52,343 nt of DNA from Candidatus Competibacteraceae bacterium (lineage in GTDB: Bacteria > Pseudomonadota > Gammaproteobacteria > Competibacterales > Competibacteraceae): contig RXIX01000011.1 in assembly GCA_003989075.1 (NCBI GenBank), positions 1 through 52,343 on the forward strand. Direction: 5' to 3'. The translations under genes were made by a program, and so were the position numbers. Under the pieces are notes generated by a model. That model was not told the origin of the DNA. It made no database searches and saw only the letters and a list, made by a program, of their open reading frames with translations. This document shows positions 16,964 to 26,437 of the stretch, piece after piece (position 1 is the stretch's first letter; each line of letters opens with the position of its first letter).

Positions 16964-17161
16964 TCAATCCCAGCGTAGGTCGTTATTATCGTTCCAGCCC
17001 CGCCCCCAGGACGCCCAGCCTGCGACCCAGGCATGATACAAATAACTGTTTTTAACGTAAGGATTTTGCTCGTCACCGCAGCGCGCTGCTTCAAAACCCA
17101 GGCGAAAAGCCTGTTGAAACAGCGGGGCCAGTTTCTGAGAGGAATCGCCACTGCCACGCAT
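16964..17161 (-). CDS. Ribosome modulation factor-like small protein
   Basis: The 65-residue protein has the spacing of the RMF family: FRLGFEAARCGDEQNPY, then AWVAGWASWGRGW, similar to the G-x2-A-x3-G, PY and W-x2-GW pattern of E. coli Rmf. Rmf drives 100S ribosome dimers in stationary phase. This one is more acidic (CGDEQNPY, DNNDLRWD) and less Arg/Lys-rich than E. coli Rmf, so ribosome binding is uncertain; other small proteins share this fold. The upstream region is very AT-rich and could hold a stress promoter. Confidence 0.65.
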   Translation of the reverse strand: MRGSGDSSQKLAPLFQQAFRLGFEAARCGDEQNPYVKNSYLYHAWVAGWASWGRGWNDNNDLRWD

Positions 17162-17187
17162 CGGAGTTTTCCAGCAAGTTCATGACC

Positions 17188-17193
17188 ATTTTA
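17188..17193 (-). promoter_or_regulatory. Candidate -10 element for the RMF-like gene
   Basis: TAAAAT preceded by C on the minus strand lies 26 bases before the ATG. It resembles a sigma-S -10 with its upstream C. An A/T-only stretch at about 17221-17248 lies further upstream and could act as an UP element. No -35 is recognisable. Confidence 0.3.
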
Positions 17194-17305
17194 GACCAGT
17201 TGCCGGCATGCGTGTTGCGTTTTAAATAAATTTTTATTTTTTTTACAACTTTGTTGTTTAGTTGTTCGATTCGAAAGAAATGGCTCTTTGGTCATGAATT
17301 ATTTA

Positions 17306-19042
17306 TTAATCAGCCTGTTGCGCCTGCATCCGGTACAGGCTGGCATACAAGCCACCCAGGGCGAGCAGTTCGCCATGGGTACCACTTTCAATCAGGCGGC
17401 CACGATCGAGCACCACGATGCGGTCGGCATTTTCCACCGTGGACAGGCGGTGGGCGATGACAAAGGCGGTGCGGCCGCGCCGCAGGGTATCGAGTGCCTG
17501 CTGCACCTTGCGCTCGGATTGGGTGTCGAGCGCCGAGGTGGCTTCATCAAGAATCAGGATCGGTGCATCCTTGAGCAGGGCGCGGGCGATGGCGATGCGC
17601 TGACGCTGGCCACCGGACAGACGCGCGCCATTTTCCCCAATCAGAGTCGCCAGCCCCTCGGGCAGCTCCCGGATAAAGTCCAGAGCATGGGCATGCTCGG
17701 CAGCCTCAAGAATCCGGGCCTCGCTGACCTCGAAGCCGGCGCCATAGGCGATATTGGCAGCGACGGTATCGTTGAATAGCACGATATCCTGACTGACATA
17801 AGCGATATTGGCGCGCAACTCGGCCAGATGCAGTTCGTTGATCGGCAGGCCATCGAGCAGGATTCGCCCGGAATCCAGTTCATAGAAGCGCGGCAGCAGC
17901 GCCATCAGGGTAGTCTTGCCGCTGCCGGAAGGGCCGACCAGGGCGATGGTTTCGCCGGGCTGCACGCTCAGATCAAACTGCTCCAGTACCGGAGCACCCT
18001 CGGCGCGATAGCGGTGGCTGACCTGCTGGAAGCGCACCTCACCACGGGCGCGCCCCAGACTGCGGGTGCCGTGATCGCTTTCCGGCGGCTCGTCAAGCAG
18101 TGCAAACAGGGCTTCCGCCGCTGCTAGACCGCGCTGCAATTGCTCGTTGACCTTGGTCAGACGCTTGATCGGCGCCAGCAGCATGGCCATGGCGCCAAAC
18201 AGCGATACGAAACCACCGACGGTGATCTGGTTGGCCGCTGATTGCAGCGACGCAAAATAAATCATGGTGCCGAGAGCGAAAATCGCCAGCAGCTGCACCA
18301 GCGGCCCGCTGCCTTCGGACGCGGCGGCCAGCTTGAGATTGAAATGGCGCACCCGGTTGTTGACCCGGTGAAAACGCGCCCGCTCGTACTCCTGGCCGCC
18401 AAAGATCTTGATCACCTTGTGCCCCTGCAACACCTCGTCGATGACGTGGGCCAGATCGCCCATCAGATCCTGCAGCTCGCGGCTCAGCCGGCGCAGCCGC
18501 CGGCTGACCAGGCGCATGATCAGGGCGATGCCGGGTGCAATCAGAAAGGCCAGCAGCGATAGTTTCCAGTTCAAATACAGCATCCAGCCCAGCAGGCCGA
18601 TGACGGTCAGCCCGTCGCGCACCAGGGTCACCAGCGCCTGGGTCGTGGCGCTCATCACCTGGGTGACGTCGTAGGTAAGGCGTGATAGCAGGTTGCCGGC
18701 GGAATGATCATCGAAGTAGCGGGTCGGCAGGGTCAGCAGGCGGGCAAACAGATCACCGCGCAGATCGGTCACCACGCGCTGCGCAATCCATTCCATGGCC
18801 AGCGCACCGACGAAGATGGCCAGGCCGCGAATGATGAACACCGCGACCAGCAGCAGCGGCACCAGGCGAATGCTGTGCGGATCCTTGGCCACAAAGCTGC
18901 CATCGAGCAGCGGCTGGATCAGGGCCGGAATCAGCGGCTCGGTGGCAGCGGCGATGACCGTGCCGAGCAGCGACAGGGCGAAGACGCGGGTATGGGGCCG
19001 TACATAGCGCAGCAGCCGGAAATAGAGGTCTTTACTGTTCAT
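17306..19042 (-). CDS. msbA: Lipid A export ABC transporter, ATP-binding/permease
   Basis: MsbA flips lipid A-core across the inner membrane. The 578-residue protein has an N-terminal six-helix exporter domain and a C-terminal ATPase with Walker A GPSGSGKTT, signature LSGGQRQR, Walker B ILILDEATSALD and the H-loop His in IAHRLST. The length matches E. coli MsbA (582). I place the start at ATG 19042 (MNSKDLYFRLLRYV) instead of the upstream in-frame codon, because MsbA proteins begin this way. It is divergent from hldE across 92 bases, joining lipid A export with heptose supply. Confidence 0.93.
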   Translation of the reverse strand: MNSKDLYFRLLRYVRPHTRVFALSLLGTVIAAATEPLIPALIQPLLDGSFVAKDPHSIRLVPLLLVAVFIIRGLAIFVGALAMEWIAQRVVTDLRGDLFARLLTLPTRYFDDHSAGNLLSRLTYDVTQVMSATTQALVTLVRDGLTVIGLLGWMLYLNWKLSLLAFLIAPGIALIMRLVSRRLRRLSRELQDLMGDLAHVIDEVLQGHKVIKIFGGQEYERARFHRVNNRVRHFNLKLAAASEGSGPLVQLLAIFALGTMIYFASLQSAANQITVGGFVSLFGAMAMLLAPIKRLTKVNEQLQRGLAAAEALFALLDEPPESDHGTRSLGRARGEVRFQQVSHRYRAEGAPVLEQFDLSVQPGETIALVGPSGSGKTTLMALLPRFYELDSGRILLDGLPINELHLAELRANIAYVSQDIVLFNDTVAANIAYGAGFEVSEARILEAAEHAHALDFIRELPEGLATLIGENGARLSGGQRQRIAIARALLKDAPILILDEATSALDTQSERKVQQALDTLRRGRTAFVIAHRLSTVENADRIVVLDRGRLIESGTHGELLALGGLYASLYRMQAQQAD

Positions 19043-19134
19043 CGGATGGGCGGGCGGTGGCGAGAGGCAACGGCCAGGAGCCAAATGCCACCATGCTATC
19101 ATGCAATTCCCGTGTAACTCTCCCCAGGTTTACC

Positions 19135-20562
19135 ATGCAAGTGCATATTCCTTCGTTCGCGCCGGCCCGGATCCTGATTGTCGGCGACGTCATGCTGGAC
19201 CGCTACTGGTACGGCCCAGCCGCGCGGATTTCTCCGGAAGCGCCTGTCCCGGTGGTGCGGGTCGAACAGATTGAAGAGCGCCCCGGTGGCGCCGCCAATG
19301 TCGCGGTCAACATCGCCACGCTCGGCGCTCAGGTCCGGGTCCTGGGCGTGGCCGGTGCCGATGAGGCCGCCGACCGTCTGCAACAACGGCTGCAGCGGCT
19401 GGGTGCCGCCTGTGAGTTGCTGCGCCTGCCCGGACAGGCGACCATCACCAAGCTGCGCGTACTCAGCCGCAACCAGCAGTTGTTGCGCCTGGATTTCGAG
19501 GACGGCTTTCCCGGTTTTGAACCGGCGAGCCTGCAGGAGCGCTTCCGCGCCCGGCTGGCCGAGGTCGATATCGTGGTGCTGTCCGATTACCAGAAAGGTG
19601 CGCTGCGCGAAGTCGAGACCTACATCGAGGCGGCGCGCGCCGCTGGCAAGCCGGTGTTGGTCGATCCGAAGGGCCAGGATTTCGCCCGCTATCGCAACGC
19701 CACCCTGCTTACGCCCAATCTGGCCGAATTCGAGGCGGTCACCGGTCCCTGTCGCGATGAGCAGGAACTGGTTGATCGCGGCGAGGCGCTGCGCCGTGAA
19801 CTGGCTCTGGAGGCGCTGCTGATCACCCGTGGCGAACAGGGCATGAGCCTGCTGCGCGAGGGCGGCGAGCCGCTGCATCTGGCGGCGCGCGCCCGCGAGG
19901 TTTACGACGTCACCGGCGCGGGCGATACCGTGATCGCCACCCTCGCGACCGGACTGGCGGCCGGATTGAGTCTGGCCGCAGCAACGGTGCTGGCCAATCT
20001 GGCGGCGGGTATTGTGGTCGGCAAGCTTGGTACCGCCAGCGTCACCGTGTCCGAACTGCGCCGCGCCCTGTATGCCCACGAGGAACCCCCGCGCGGCGTG
20101 CTCGATGAGGAAACCCTGCTGCGGGTAGTCGCCGACGCCAAGGCCCACGGCGAAACCATCGTCATGACCAACGGCTGTTTCGACATTCTCCACGCTGGCC
20201 ATGTCGCCTATCTGGAGCAGGCCAAGCGCCTCGGTAATCGGCTGATCGTCGCCGTCAATGACGATGCCTCGGTGCGCCGGATCAAGGGCGCCGAGCGCCC
20301 GGTCAACGCCCTGTGGCAACGGATGCGGGTGTTGGCTGGACTGGCGGCAGTGGACTGGGTGGTACCATTTGGCGAGGACACTCCGGAGCGGCTGATCAGC
20401 GCGGTCAGTCCCGATTACCTGGTCAAGGGCGGCGATAACAACCCGGCCCATATTCCCGGCAACCGCCACGTCTGGGACAGCGGCGGCCAGGTGGTGGTGA
20501 TGGATTATATCGATGGCTGCTCGACCACCGGCACTATCGCCCGCATCCTGCAGCGGCCATGA
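19135..20562 (+). CDS. hldE: Bifunctional heptose 7-phosphate kinase / heptose 1-phosphate adenylyltransferase
   Basis: HldE makes ADP-heptose for the LPS inner core. The 475-residue protein (E. coli 477) has a PfkB-type kinase domain (about 1-315; GGAANVAVN, catalytic GAGDT) and a nucleotidyltransferase domain (about 345-475; TNGCFDILHAGH with HxGH). The ATG at 19135 has an AGG RBS and fits the E. coli length; a longer in-frame start would reach into the divergent promoter region. The stop overlaps the next ATG by 4 bases, so the FAD oxidoreductase is translationally coupled. Confidence 0.96.
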   Translation: MQVHIPSFAPARILIVGDVMLDRYWYGPAARISPEAPVPVVRVEQIEERPGGAANVAVNIATLGAQVRVLGVAGADEAADRLQQRLQRLGAACELLRLPGQATITKLRVLSRNQQLLRLDFEDGFPGFEPASLQERFRARLAEVDIVVLSDYQKGALREVETYIEAARAAGKPVLVDPKGQDFARYRNATLLTPNLAEFEAVTGPCRDEQELVDRGEALRRELALEALLITRGEQGMSLLREGGEPLHLAARAREVYDVTGAGDTVIATLATGLAAGLSLAAATVLANLAAGIVVGKLGTASVTVSELRRALYAHEEPPRGVLDEETLLRVVADAKAHGETIVMTNGCFDILHAGHVAYLEQAKRLGNRLIVAVNDDASVRRIKGAERPVNALWQRMRVLAGLAAVDWVVPFGEDTPERLISAVSPDYLVKGGDNNPAHIPGNRHVWDSGGQVVVMDYIDGCSTTGTIARILQRP

Positions 20563-21752
20563 GCGCGCCGACGGTGTTCCAGGTCGATATCGCTATTATC
20601 GGTGGCGGGATCGCCGGTCTATGGCTGCTGGCGCAGTTGCGCGAGCACGGTTATGACGCCGTACTGATCGAGAGCAGCGCACTCGGCGCCGGCCAGACGC
20701 TGTGCGCGCAGGGCATCATCCACGGCGGCACCAAATACAGCCTGCACGGCCAGTTCAGCACCTCGGCGGCGGCAATCGCCGACATGCCGGCGCTGTGGCG
20801 GCGCTGCATGGCCGGTGCCGGCGAGATCGATCTGCGCGGCGCGCGGCTGCTGGCCGAGCATCAGTATCTGTGGGCGACGCAGGCGCCGACCTCGCGGCTG
20901 GCGGCCTTTTTCGCCAGCAAGCTGATGCGCGGCCGGGTGGAAAAAGTGGCCGGCTCCACGGCCCTGGACATGCCGGCGGCGTTGCAGCATCCGCGCTTTC
21001 GCGGCACTGCATACCAGCTCGATGAGCCGATCGTGGCCGTGGATTCGGTGCTGGCGGTGCTGGCGGAACGCTATCAGGCCGCGCTGCTTGCCAGCCAGGG
21101 GCCAGCGATCCTGAAAGCCGATGGCAGCCTGACCCTGCATCATCCCGATGGCCTGCCACGGGTGATGCGTCCGGCCCTGACCGTGTTCACCGCCGGTGCC
21201 GGCAATGCCGGCCTGCCCTGGGCGAGTCTGCAACTGCGCCCGCTGCACATGGTGCTGGCGCGCGGCACGGCCCTGCCCGGTTTGCTATACGCACATTGCC
21301 TGGGCGCCAGCGACCTGCCACGCCTGACCGTGACCAGTCATTACGATGCCCAGGGTCGGCTGATCTGGTATCTGGGCGGGGCGCTGGCCGAGGAAGGCGT
21401 CGCACGCGACCGGGCCGCACAGATCCGCGCTACGCGCCGCGAACTGCGGACGCTGCTGCCGTGGGTGGACTGGAACGCGGTGCAGTTCGCCACCTTTACC
21501 GTGCAACGCGCCGAGGCCCGCCAGGCGGATGGCCGTCGGCCGAGTGGACCGGGGGTGTTTCGCGATGGCCGGGTGATTGCCGCATGGCCGACCAAGATGG
21601 CACTGGCGCCGTTGCTGGCCAGGCAGATCGAAGCGCTGCTGCCCGACCTTGGGATGCGGCCACGCCCACGCGATTTGTCCCGGCTGGCCGACTGGCCGCG
21701 ACCGGCGCTGGGTGTGTATCCCTGGGATCGGGAGGATCTGGAATGGAGCTAA
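20559..21752 (+). CDS. DAO-type FAD-dependent oxidoreductase
   Basis: The 397-residue protein begins with the FAD dinucleotide-binding motif IIGGGIAGLWLL. A flavin-contact segment CAQGIIHGGTKYSLHG (about 48-63) follows, similar to that of glycerol-3-phosphate and 2-hydroxyglutarate oxidoreductases. The C-terminus has WPTKMALAP in place of the usual closing FAD motif. The substrate is unknown. No membrane anchor or signal peptide is visible. It is sandwiched by overlaps, 4 bases with hldE and 10 with the aldo/keto reductase, so the three genes form one translational unit and may act on related sugar or glycerol compounds (inference). Confidence 0.82.
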   Translation: MSAPTVFQVDIAIIGGGIAGLWLLAQLREHGYDAVLIESSALGAGQTLCAQGIIHGGTKYSLHGQFSTSAAAIADMPALWRRCMAGAGEIDLRGARLLAEHQYLWATQAPTSRLAAFFASKLMRGRVEKVAGSTALDMPAALQHPRFRGTAYQLDEPIVAVDSVLAVLAERYQAALLASQGPAILKADGSLTLHHPDGLPRVMRPALTVFTAGAGNAGLPWASLQLRPLHMVLARGTALPGLLYAHCLGASDLPRLTVTSHYDAQGRLIWYLGGALAEEGVARDRAAQIRATRRELRTLLPWVDWNAVQFATFTVQRAEARQADGRRPSGPGVFRDGRVIAAWPTKMALAPLLARQIEALLPDLGMRPRPRDLSRLADWPRPALGVYPWDREDLEWS

Positions 21753-22534
21753 GAGCACTGGGCACGACCGGCCTACGGGTCAGCGCGCTGGGTCTGGGCA
21801 CGGTCAAGCTGGGTCGCAATCAGGGGGTCAGGTATCCACAACCCTTTGAGCTGCCCTCGGATCAGCAGGCGCTGGCACTGCTGGAGCTGGCCTGGGATCT
21901 GGGGATCAATCTGCTCGATACCGCGCCGGCCTATGGCCTCAGCGAGGAACGGCTGGGGCGGCTGCTGCGCCAGTGCCGGCGCGACTGGGTGATCGTGACC
22001 AAGGTCGGCGAGGCGTTTCAGAACGGACAATCGCAGTTCGATTTTTCCGCCGCCGCAACCCGGGCCAGCGTCGAACGCAGCCTGCGCCGGCTGGGCGTGG
22101 CGGCGCTGGATGCGGTGCTGATCCATTCCAGCGGCGATGATCTGGCGATTCTGGAGCAGCAGGAGGCGCTGCCAACCCTGCTGGATTTGCAACAGGCCGG
22201 TCTGATCCGCGCCGTGGGCATGTCCACCAAGACCGTGGCCGGCGGCCTGCGCGCGTTGGCCTGCTGCGATCTGCTGATGCTCACCTATAACCTGCTGCAG
22301 CGCGAGGAACTGCCGGTGATCCGGGCCGCCGCAGCCGCTGGCAAGGGTGTACTGATCAAGAAGGGCCTGTGCAGCGGCCACCTGGACCCGACAGCACCGA
22401 CTGATCCGGTGCGGGCGGCGCTGCACTTGATTCTGGCCGAGCCGGGGGTCAGCAGCGTGGTGGTCGGGACGCTGAATCCGGCGCACCTGCGGGCGAATGT
22501 GGCAGCGGCCAAGGCAGTGCAGGCGGTAAGGTAA
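21743..22534 (+). CDS. Aldo/keto reductase
   Basis: This 263-residue NADPH-dependent reductase has all four catalytic residues in family context: Asp and Tyr in LLDTAPAYGLSEERLG, Lys in VIVTKVGE and His in VLIHSSG. The short barrel resembles bacterial aldo/keto reductases acting on sugars or small carbonyls. The ATG at 21743 lies inside the oxidoreductase gene with GGGAGG 7 bases before it; the longer frame upstream is overlap. The 3' end is 12 bases from the convergent aminotransferase stop. Confidence 0.88.
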   Translation: MELRALGTTGLRVSALGLGTVKLGRNQGVRYPQPFELPSDQQALALLELAWDLGINLLDTAPAYGLSEERLGRLLRQCRRDWVIVTKVGEAFQNGQSQFDFSAAATRASVERSLRRLGVAALDAVLIHSSGDDLAILEQQEALPTLLDLQQAGLIRAVGMSTKTVAGGLRALACCDLLMLTYNLLQREELPVIRAAAAAGKGVLIKKGLCSGHLDPTAPTDPVRAALHLILAEPGVSSVVVGTLNPAHLRANVAAAKAVQAVR

Positions 22535-22546
22535 CTGCAGGATAGA

Positions 22547-23728
22547 TCAGATCCTGTCCTTGGCTCGCAGTGCCACCCGTAAACGTTCTACGCCCTCGGC
22601 CAGGCGCGGAATCGCGCGGGTATAGGCAAATCGCACATGCCGCTCGGGCCGATACTGACCAAAGTCGATGCCGGGCGTGATGGCAACACCGGTCTCCTCC
22701 AGCAGGCCCAGCGCGAAACCGTAGCTGTCCTCGCTGAAGCGGCTGCAGTCGGCGTAGAGATAGAACGCGCCGTCCGGGGTTACCGGAATCGAAAAACCCA
22801 GCTCACGCAGCGCCGGCAGCAGGAAATCGCGGCGGGCCTGAAATTCACGCCGCCGTTCCTCGAAAACCGCCTGCGCCGCGGGGGTGAAGGCCGCCAGCGC
22901 TGCATACTGCGCCGGGGTTGAGGCAGCCAGAAACAGATTCTGCGCCAGCTTTTCCACGGCGCTGACGCAATCGTCCGGCGTCACCAGCCAGCCCAGCCGC
23001 CAGCCGGTCATGCCGTAGTACTTGCTGAAGCTGTTGACCACGAACACCCGGTCGGAACAGGCCAGCGCGGTTTGCAGCGGCGCGCCGTAGACCAGACCGT
23101 GATAGATCTCGTCCATGATCAGCCGCCCGCCGCGCGCCTCGACCGCCGCGACAATGGCCGCCAGCTCCGCCGGTGGCACCACCGTGCCGGTCGGATTGGC
23201 CGGCGAGGCCAACAGTACCGCCACGGTGCGCGCGTCCCAGTGACGCTTAACCAGTTCAGCGGTCAACTGGTAACCCGTCTCCGGGCCGACCGGAATGCCC
23301 ACTGCCTCACCTTCCACCAGGCGCACGAAATGGCGGTTGCAGGGATAGCCCGGATCGGCCAGCAGCACCCGGTCACCGGGATTGATCCAAGCCGCAGTGG
23401 CCAGTTGCAGCGCACCGGATGCGCCCGGCGTGACCAGGATGCGCCGCGCGGGCACTTCAACCCCGTAGCAGTCCTGATAATGCTGGCTGATGGCCTGACG
23501 CAGGGCCGGCAATCCGGCGGCGGCGGTGTAGCCGGTACGACCATCGGCCAGGGCGCGCTGCCCGGCGGCAATGATCGGCGCGGCACTGGTGAAATCCGGC
23601 TCGCCGATTTCCATGTGCACGATGCTGCGGCCCGCCGCTTCCAGTTCATGGGCACGCGCCAGCAGGGCCATGACGTGAAAGGGCGCGATATCAGCCGTGC
23701 GCCGCGCACCCGGCAGAGTCGCGTTCAA
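22547..23728 (-). CDS. Class I/II PLP-dependent aminotransferase
   Basis: The 393-residue fold-type I enzyme has its PLP Lys in NSFSKYYGMTGWRLGW, ASPANPTGT (Asn contact), MDEIYHGL and an Arg for substrate carboxylate near the C-terminus (HVRFAYTR). The N-terminal HMEIGEPDF places it in the aspartate/alanine aminotransferase-like group; the amino donor cannot be read. It starts with TTG, overlapping the pilU stop by 4 bases (TTGA). No in-frame ATG keeps the conserved IAPFHVM segment, so the TTG is probably real. It is translationally coupled to pilU, with no clear functional link. Confidence 0.87.
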   Translation of the reverse strand: MNATLPGARRTADIAPFHVMALLARAHELEAAGRSIVHMEIGEPDFTSAAPIIAAGQRALADGRTGYTAAAGLPALRQAISQHYQDCYGVEVPARRILVTPGASGALQLATAAWINPGDRVLLADPGYPCNRHFVRLVEGEAVGIPVGPETGYQLTAELVKRHWDARTVAVLLASPANPTGTVVPPAELAAIVAAVEARGGRLIMDEIYHGLVYGAPLQTALACSDRVFVVNSFSKYYGMTGWRLGWLVTPDDCVSAVEKLAQNLFLAASTPAQYAALAAFTPAAQAVFEERRREFQARRDFLLPALRELGFSIPVTPDGAFYLYADCSRFSEDSYGFALGLLEETGVAITPGIDFGQYRPERHVRFAYTRAIPRLAEGVERLRVALRAKDRI

Positions 23729-24873
23729 AATGTCCGTCCCCGGTCGATCTGATCGTCATCGTGAATCGACAGATCGGCCAGACTGCTGGATCGACTGCTA
23801 CCGCCGGATTCCATGCCTTCAGCAAGGCGAATCTGCAGGCCGACGTTATTCTTGGAATCGGCATTCTTGATCGCTTCCTCCTTGGAAATCCTGCCTTCCT
23901 TGTACAGTTTGAACAGCGACTGATCGAAGGTCATCATGCCGCCCTCGGTGCCCTGCTCCATGGCATCCTTGATGTAGTCGATCTTGCCCTTCTGGATCAG
24001 GTCGGCGATGTAGGGCGTATTGAGCAGCACTTCCACCGCTGGCACCAGGCCGCCATCCAGACCGCGGATCAGCCGCTGTGAAATCACCGCACGCAGATTC
24101 AGCGAGAGATCCATCAGCATCTGCGGCCGGGCATCCTCGGGGAAGAAGTTGACGATGCGATCCAGGGCGCCGTTGGCGTTATTGGCGTGCAGGGTCGACA
24201 GCACCAGATGCCCGGTCTCGGCGAAGGTCAGCACGTACTTCATCACCTCGCGCTGGCGCACCTCGCCGACCAGAATCACATCCGGCGCCTCGCGCATGGC
24301 GCTGCGCAGGGCATTCTCATAACTGTGGGTATCAATGCCAATCTCGCGCTGGCCGACCACCGATTTCTTATGCTGATGGGTGAACTCGATCGGGTCCTCA
24401 ATGGTGATGATGTGCCCGGGCGCACTGGAATTGCGATGATCGATCATTGCCGCCAGCGTGGTGGATTTGCCCGAGCCGGTGGCGCCGACCAGCATGATCA
24501 GGCCCCGCTTTTCCATCACCAGTTGTCGCAGCAGCGGCGGCAGGCCGAGTTCTTCGACCTGCGGAATATCGCCCTTGATGTAGCGGATCACCATGGACAC
24601 TTCGCCGCGCTGCTTGAAGACATTGGCGCGGAAGCGACCGACGCCGTGCAGCGGAATGGCGAAATTCAATTCCCATTCGTGCTCGAATTCCTTGATCTGG
24701 TCGTCCTTCATCACCGAATAGGCAATCTCGCGCACCTGCCCGGGACCGAGCACTTTGTTACCGATGGGGCGCACCACCCCACCGATCTTGATGTTGACCG
24801 AGGCACCGACATAGAAAAACAGGTCGGACGCGTTCTTGTCGACCATCAGCTTGAGATAGGGGGTGATGTCCAT
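23725..24873 (-). CDS. pilU: Type IV pilus retraction ATPase PilU
   Basis: This is a hexameric secretion-type ATPase of twitching motility. The 382-residue length equals Pseudomonas PilU. It has Walker A GATGSGKST, the Asp box (TIEDPIEFTH), Walker B (DVILVGEVR) and His box (GHLVLSTLHANNA). A Ser-rich C-terminal tail with SSLADLSIHDDDQIDRG follows. PilU normally assists PilT, which is usually adjacent; pilT is not next to it or elsewhere in the window. The ATG has GGAG 8 bases upstream. It lies 22 bases after sthA and overlaps the aminotransferase start. Confidence 0.92.
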   Translation of the reverse strand: MDITPYLKLMVDKNASDLFFYVGASVNIKIGGVVRPIGNKVLGPGQVREIAYSVMKDDQIKEFEHEWELNFAIPLHGVGRFRANVFKQRGEVSMVIRYIKGDIPQVEELGLPPLLRQLVMEKRGLIMLVGATGSGKSTTLAAMIDHRNSSAPGHIITIEDPIEFTHQHKKSVVGQREIGIDTHSYENALRSAMREAPDVILVGEVRQREVMKYVLTFAETGHLVLSTLHANNANGALDRIVNFFPEDARPQMLMDLSLNLRAVISQRLIRGLDGGLVPAVEVLLNTPYIADLIQKGKIDYIKDAMEQGTEGGMMTFDQSLFKLYKEGRISKEEAIKNADSKNNVGLQIRLAEGMESGGSSRSSSLADLSIHDDDQIDRGRTF

Positions 24874-24895
24874 GGCAATCGCTCCGCGCGTGCGC

Positions 24896-26299
24896 TCAGG
24901 CCAGCCGGTTCAGGCCATTGAGCGCCGCTACCCGGTACGCCTCGGCCATGGTCGGATAGTTGAACGTGGTGTTGACAAAGTACTGGATGCTATTGGCCTC
25001 GCCCTGCTGGGCCATGATCGCCTGACCGATGTGGACGATCTCGGCGGCCTGGTCGCCAAAGCAGTGGATGCCGAGAATTTCCAGGGTATCGCGATGGAAC
25101 AGCAGCTTGAGCATGCCCACAGTGCGCCCGGTGATCTGGGCGCGCGCCAGGCTCTTGAAATAGGCATGGCCAACTTCGTAGGGAATGCGCGCTTGGGTCA
25201 GTTCGCGTTCGGTGCGCCCGACCGAGCTGATTTCCGGCGAGGTGTAGATGCCAGTGGGGATGTAGTCGATCAGGTGATGATCGCAACTGCCGCTGACCAG
25301 ATGCGTGGCGGCAAAGCGCCCCTGATCGTAGGCGGCGCTGGCCAGGCTGGGATAGCCGATCACGTCGCCGACCGCGTAGATGTGCGGCAGGGCAGTACGG
25401 TAGTTCTCATCGACCTTGAGCTGGCCACGGTTGTTCGGGGTCAGGCCGAGTTCCTCCAGACCCATGTTCTGGGTATTGCCAGTGCGGCCATTGGCCCAGA
25501 GCAGAGCATCGGCCTTGATCTTCTTGCCTGACTTGAAGTGCATCATCACACCGTCGGCCATGCCTTCCACCTGCTCGTATTCCTCGTTGTGGCGGATCAT
25601 CACACCCTGGTCACGCAGGTGATAACTCAGGGCGTGGGCAATCTCGTCATCGAGGAAGGACAGCAGTTGCGAGCGGGTATCGACCAGGTCGACCTTGCAG
25701 CCCATGTTGCGGAAGATGCTGGCGTATTCGCAGCCAATCACTCCGGCGCCATAGATCAGAATCGAGCGCGGCGTGCACTTCATGCTCAGGATGGTGTCGC
25801 TGTCGAAGACCCGCGGATGGTTGAAATCGATGTCGCGGGCCCGGAACGGGTGCGAGCCGGAGGCGATGACGAAGGCGTCGGCGTGCAGAATGATGGGTTC
25901 GACACTGGTCTTGGAGCGCACTTCCAAAGTGTGGGCATCGAGGAAGCGGGCATAGCCGTGGTGCAGCTTGACGCGGTTGCGCTCGTAGAAGTCGCGCCGC
26001 ATGCCCGATTGGCGGGCGATCACCGATTCGGCTGAGCGCAGCAGGTCCGGGTAGGACAGCTTCAGCGCCGTGCCCAGCGCACTGCGGAAGGCTGGGGTGG
26101 TATTGAACTCCAGCATCCGGTTGATGGAATGACGCAGGGCCTTGGAGGGAATGGTGCCCCAGTGGGTACAACCACCACCGACCAGGTGGTGCTTTTCAAT
26201 CACCGCCACTGCTTTGCCGTCCTTGGCGGCTTTCATGGCGGCGCCTTCTCCTCCCGGTCCGGTCCCGATCACGATGACATCGTATTTCTGGTCGTTCAT
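24896..26299 (-). CDS. sthA: Soluble pyridine nucleotide transhydrogenase
   Basis: SthA moves reducing equivalents between NADPH and NAD+. The 467-residue flavoprotein has an FAD motif [10 protein letters not shown] and the SthA signature [16 protein letters not shown]. In that signature only one cysteine remains, so the redox-disulfide of related lipoamide dehydrogenases is absent. The NAD(P) motif is [10 protein letters not shown] and the dimerisation domain begins near 340. This matches E. coli SthA (466). It is transcribed in the same direction as pilU. Confidence 0.95.
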   Translation of the reverse strand: MNDQKYDVIVIGTGPGGEGAAMKAAKDGKAVAVIEKHHLVGGGCTHWGTIPSKALRHSINRMLEFNTTPAFRSALGTALKLSYPDLLRSAESVIARQSGMRRDFYERNRVKLHHGYARFLDAHTLEVRSKTSVEPIILHADAFVIASGSHPFRARDIDFNHPRVFDSDTILSMKCTPRSILIYGAGVIGCEYASIFRNMGCKVDLVDTRSQLLSFLDDEIAHALSYHLRDQGVMIRHNEEYEQVEGMADGVMMHFKSGKKIKADALLWANGRTGNTQNMGLEELGLTPNNRGQLKVDENYRTALPHIYAVGDVIGYPSLASAAYDQGRFAATHLVSGSCDHHLIDYIPTGIYTSPEISSVGRTERELTQARIPYEVGHAYFKSLARAQITGRTVGMLKLLFHRDTLEILGIHCFGDQAAEIVHIGQAIMAQQGEANSIQYFVNTTFNYPTMAEAYRVAALNGLNRLA

Positions 26300-26437
26300 G
26301 GTTGTGCTCGTGGGTGGTGTGCTGCGGAGGATGCGGGGCGCTCCCCCGTTATGACGTTATGGGTGTTGAACAATGGCTAGTTTAGACCCTTTTGTGGCAC
26401 GGGGCGTAATGGCCGCCCCGCACCGGCGGGCACGTTT

